Positions 63,432 to 64,000 of a DNA stretch of 64,000 bases are shown here, in pieces. Source of the stretch: Pantoea alfalfae. Lineage in GTDB: Bacteria; Pseudomonadota; Gammaproteobacteria; Enterobacterales; Enterobacteriaceae. The DNA is taken from contig NZ_CP082292.1 of the NCBI RefSeq assembly GCF_019880205.1, forward strand, positions 3,100,001-3,164,000, written 5' to 3'. Position 1 is the stretch's first letter, and each line of letters starts with the position of its first letter. Made by a program: the position numbers and the translations under genes. Below the pieces are notes generated by a model. That model made no database searches, had not been told where the DNA came from, and worked only from the letters and a program-made list of their open reading frames with translations.

Positions 63432-64000
63432 ATGAATCTTACCAGTATTCCTGCGTTGCAGGACAACTACATCTGGACGCTGAATGATGATGAGGGTAAA
63501 TGCCTGATCGTTGATCCCGGCGAAGCTCAGCCAGTGTTAGAAAAAATGGCGTCAAACGGCTGGCAGCCAGTCGCCATTCTGTTGACTCACCACCATAACG
63601 ACCATACGGGCGGCGTGAAAACATTATGTGAGCACTTCCCTGACCTTGAGGTTTACGGCCCTCGGGAAACCGAAGCGAAAGGGGCCAGGACGATAGTCAG
63701 CGAAGGCGATAAAGTCACCGTACTGGGCCTGACCTTCAGAGTGATCCATACTCCTGGTCACACTTTAGGACATATCTCATATTACAGCTCGCCTTATCTT
63801 TTCTGTGGCGACACTCTCTTTTCAGGCGGGTGCGGACGCCTTTTTGAAGGCACTCCAGAGCAGATGTATGATTCCTTTCAAAAGCTTAACCAGCTACCAG
63901 GTGAGACTTTAGTCTGCTGTGCGCATGAATATACTTTATCCAATCTGAAGTTTGCTGCGGCTATTCTGCCCCATGACCCGCAAATAACGGCCGAATACCA
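63432..64000 (+). CDS. gloB: Hydroxyacylglutathione hydrolase GloB (glyoxalase II), 3' truncated by window
   Basis: The first 189 codons of glyoxalase II, which hydrolyses S-lactoylglutathione to lactate. The metallo-beta-lactamase motif [12 protein letters not shown], then [11 protein letters not shown] and [18 protein letters not shown] supply the dinuclear metal ligands, and [10 protein letters not shown] binds substrate. GAGAGG precedes the ATG at 63432 (an ATG one codon earlier also exists). The frame runs open to the window edge. Confidence 0.95.
   Translation, partial: MNLTSIPALQDNYIWTLNDDEGKCLIVDPGEAQPVLEKMASNGWQPVAILLTHHHNDHTGGVKTLCEHFPDLEVYGPRETEAKGARTIVSEGDKVTVLGLTFRVIHTPGHTLGHISYYSSPYLFCGDTLFSGGCGRLFEGTPEQMYDSFQKLNQLPGETLVCCAHEYTLSNLKFAAAILPHDPQITAEY

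Overview
The window looks like chromosome of an enterobacterium of the Erwiniaceae, most likely Pantoea or a close relative. Its backbone follows E. coli gene order (proBA / phoE / crl / frsA / gpt / pepD / dinB / yafK / yafJ / gmhA / fadE ... rnhA / dnaQ / tRNA-Asp / yafS / gloB), the proteins closely resemble E. coli orthologues, and enterobacterial accessory modules are inserted between these blocks. Assignments come from reading translated sequence and motifs; no database search was run.

Layout. 1-900: the end of an unidentified gene, two tiny tandem membrane-protein ORFs and osmC. 928-4745: the L-lactate operon lldPRD with two LldR operators about 124 bp apart. 4746-8342: a CynX-type transporter divergent from a LysR regulator, then a Tat-exported amidohydrolase. 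8343-8990: three tandem 76-bp repeats and a small TTG-initiated protein. 9404-14455: dbpA, a YgiW-type periplasmic protein, cheV, a 49-aa membrane protein and a chemoreceptor; cheV and the chemoreceptor have FliA-type promoters. 14606-15791: a cold-shock gene followed in the same frame by a YmcF-like zinc-ribbon protein that appears to start at ATT, then ivy.

15950-20648: a compact prophage-derived block, all on the minus strand: LexA-like repressor, a 92-aa orphan, endolysin, holin, i-spanin, o-spanin and a beta-helix tailspike. No integrase, capsid, packaging or tail genes are present. 21009-29202: proAB, phoE, crl, frsA, gpt and pepD, with a 164-bp palindromic repeat after phoE. 29463-33059: a sugar-type ABC transporter without neighbouring enzymes. 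33096-39211: dinB (LexA box), yafK/dpaA, yafJ, gmhA and fadE (FadR operator). 39607-46102: a complete methionine-salvage set (mtnK, mtnA, mtnD, mtnC, mtnB, mtnE and an omega-amidase) with two MetJ operators and a 127-bp ERIC element.

46126-61159: a large nitrogen-scavenging locus for purine-ring breakdown below urate, matching the Klebsiella hpx genes. It has a transporter-enzyme operon (ABC transporter, ureidoglycine aminotransferase, allantoate amidohydrolase, OHCU decarboxylase, HIU hydrolase), an RpiR regulator, hpxWXYZ (oxalurate/oxamate), hpxSAB (regulator, allantoin racemase, allantoinase) and an NCS1 allantoin-type permease. Good sigma-54 promoter matches precede the transporter operon and hpxW, with a weaker match before the permease. 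A perfect NtrC-type inverted repeat lies about 140 bp upstream of the transporter operon promoter. Palindromic candidate HpxS sites lie between hpxS and the permease gene, with an exact 13-bp copy inside the permease gene. Together these suggest that allantoin is taken up and broken down to glyoxylate/glycine, oxalurate, oxamate and ammonia under nitrogen limitation. The urate-oxidising and xanthine-oxidising steps are not in the window. 61209-64000 returns to backbone: tRNA-Asp, dnaQ, rnhA, yafS and the 5' part of gloB.
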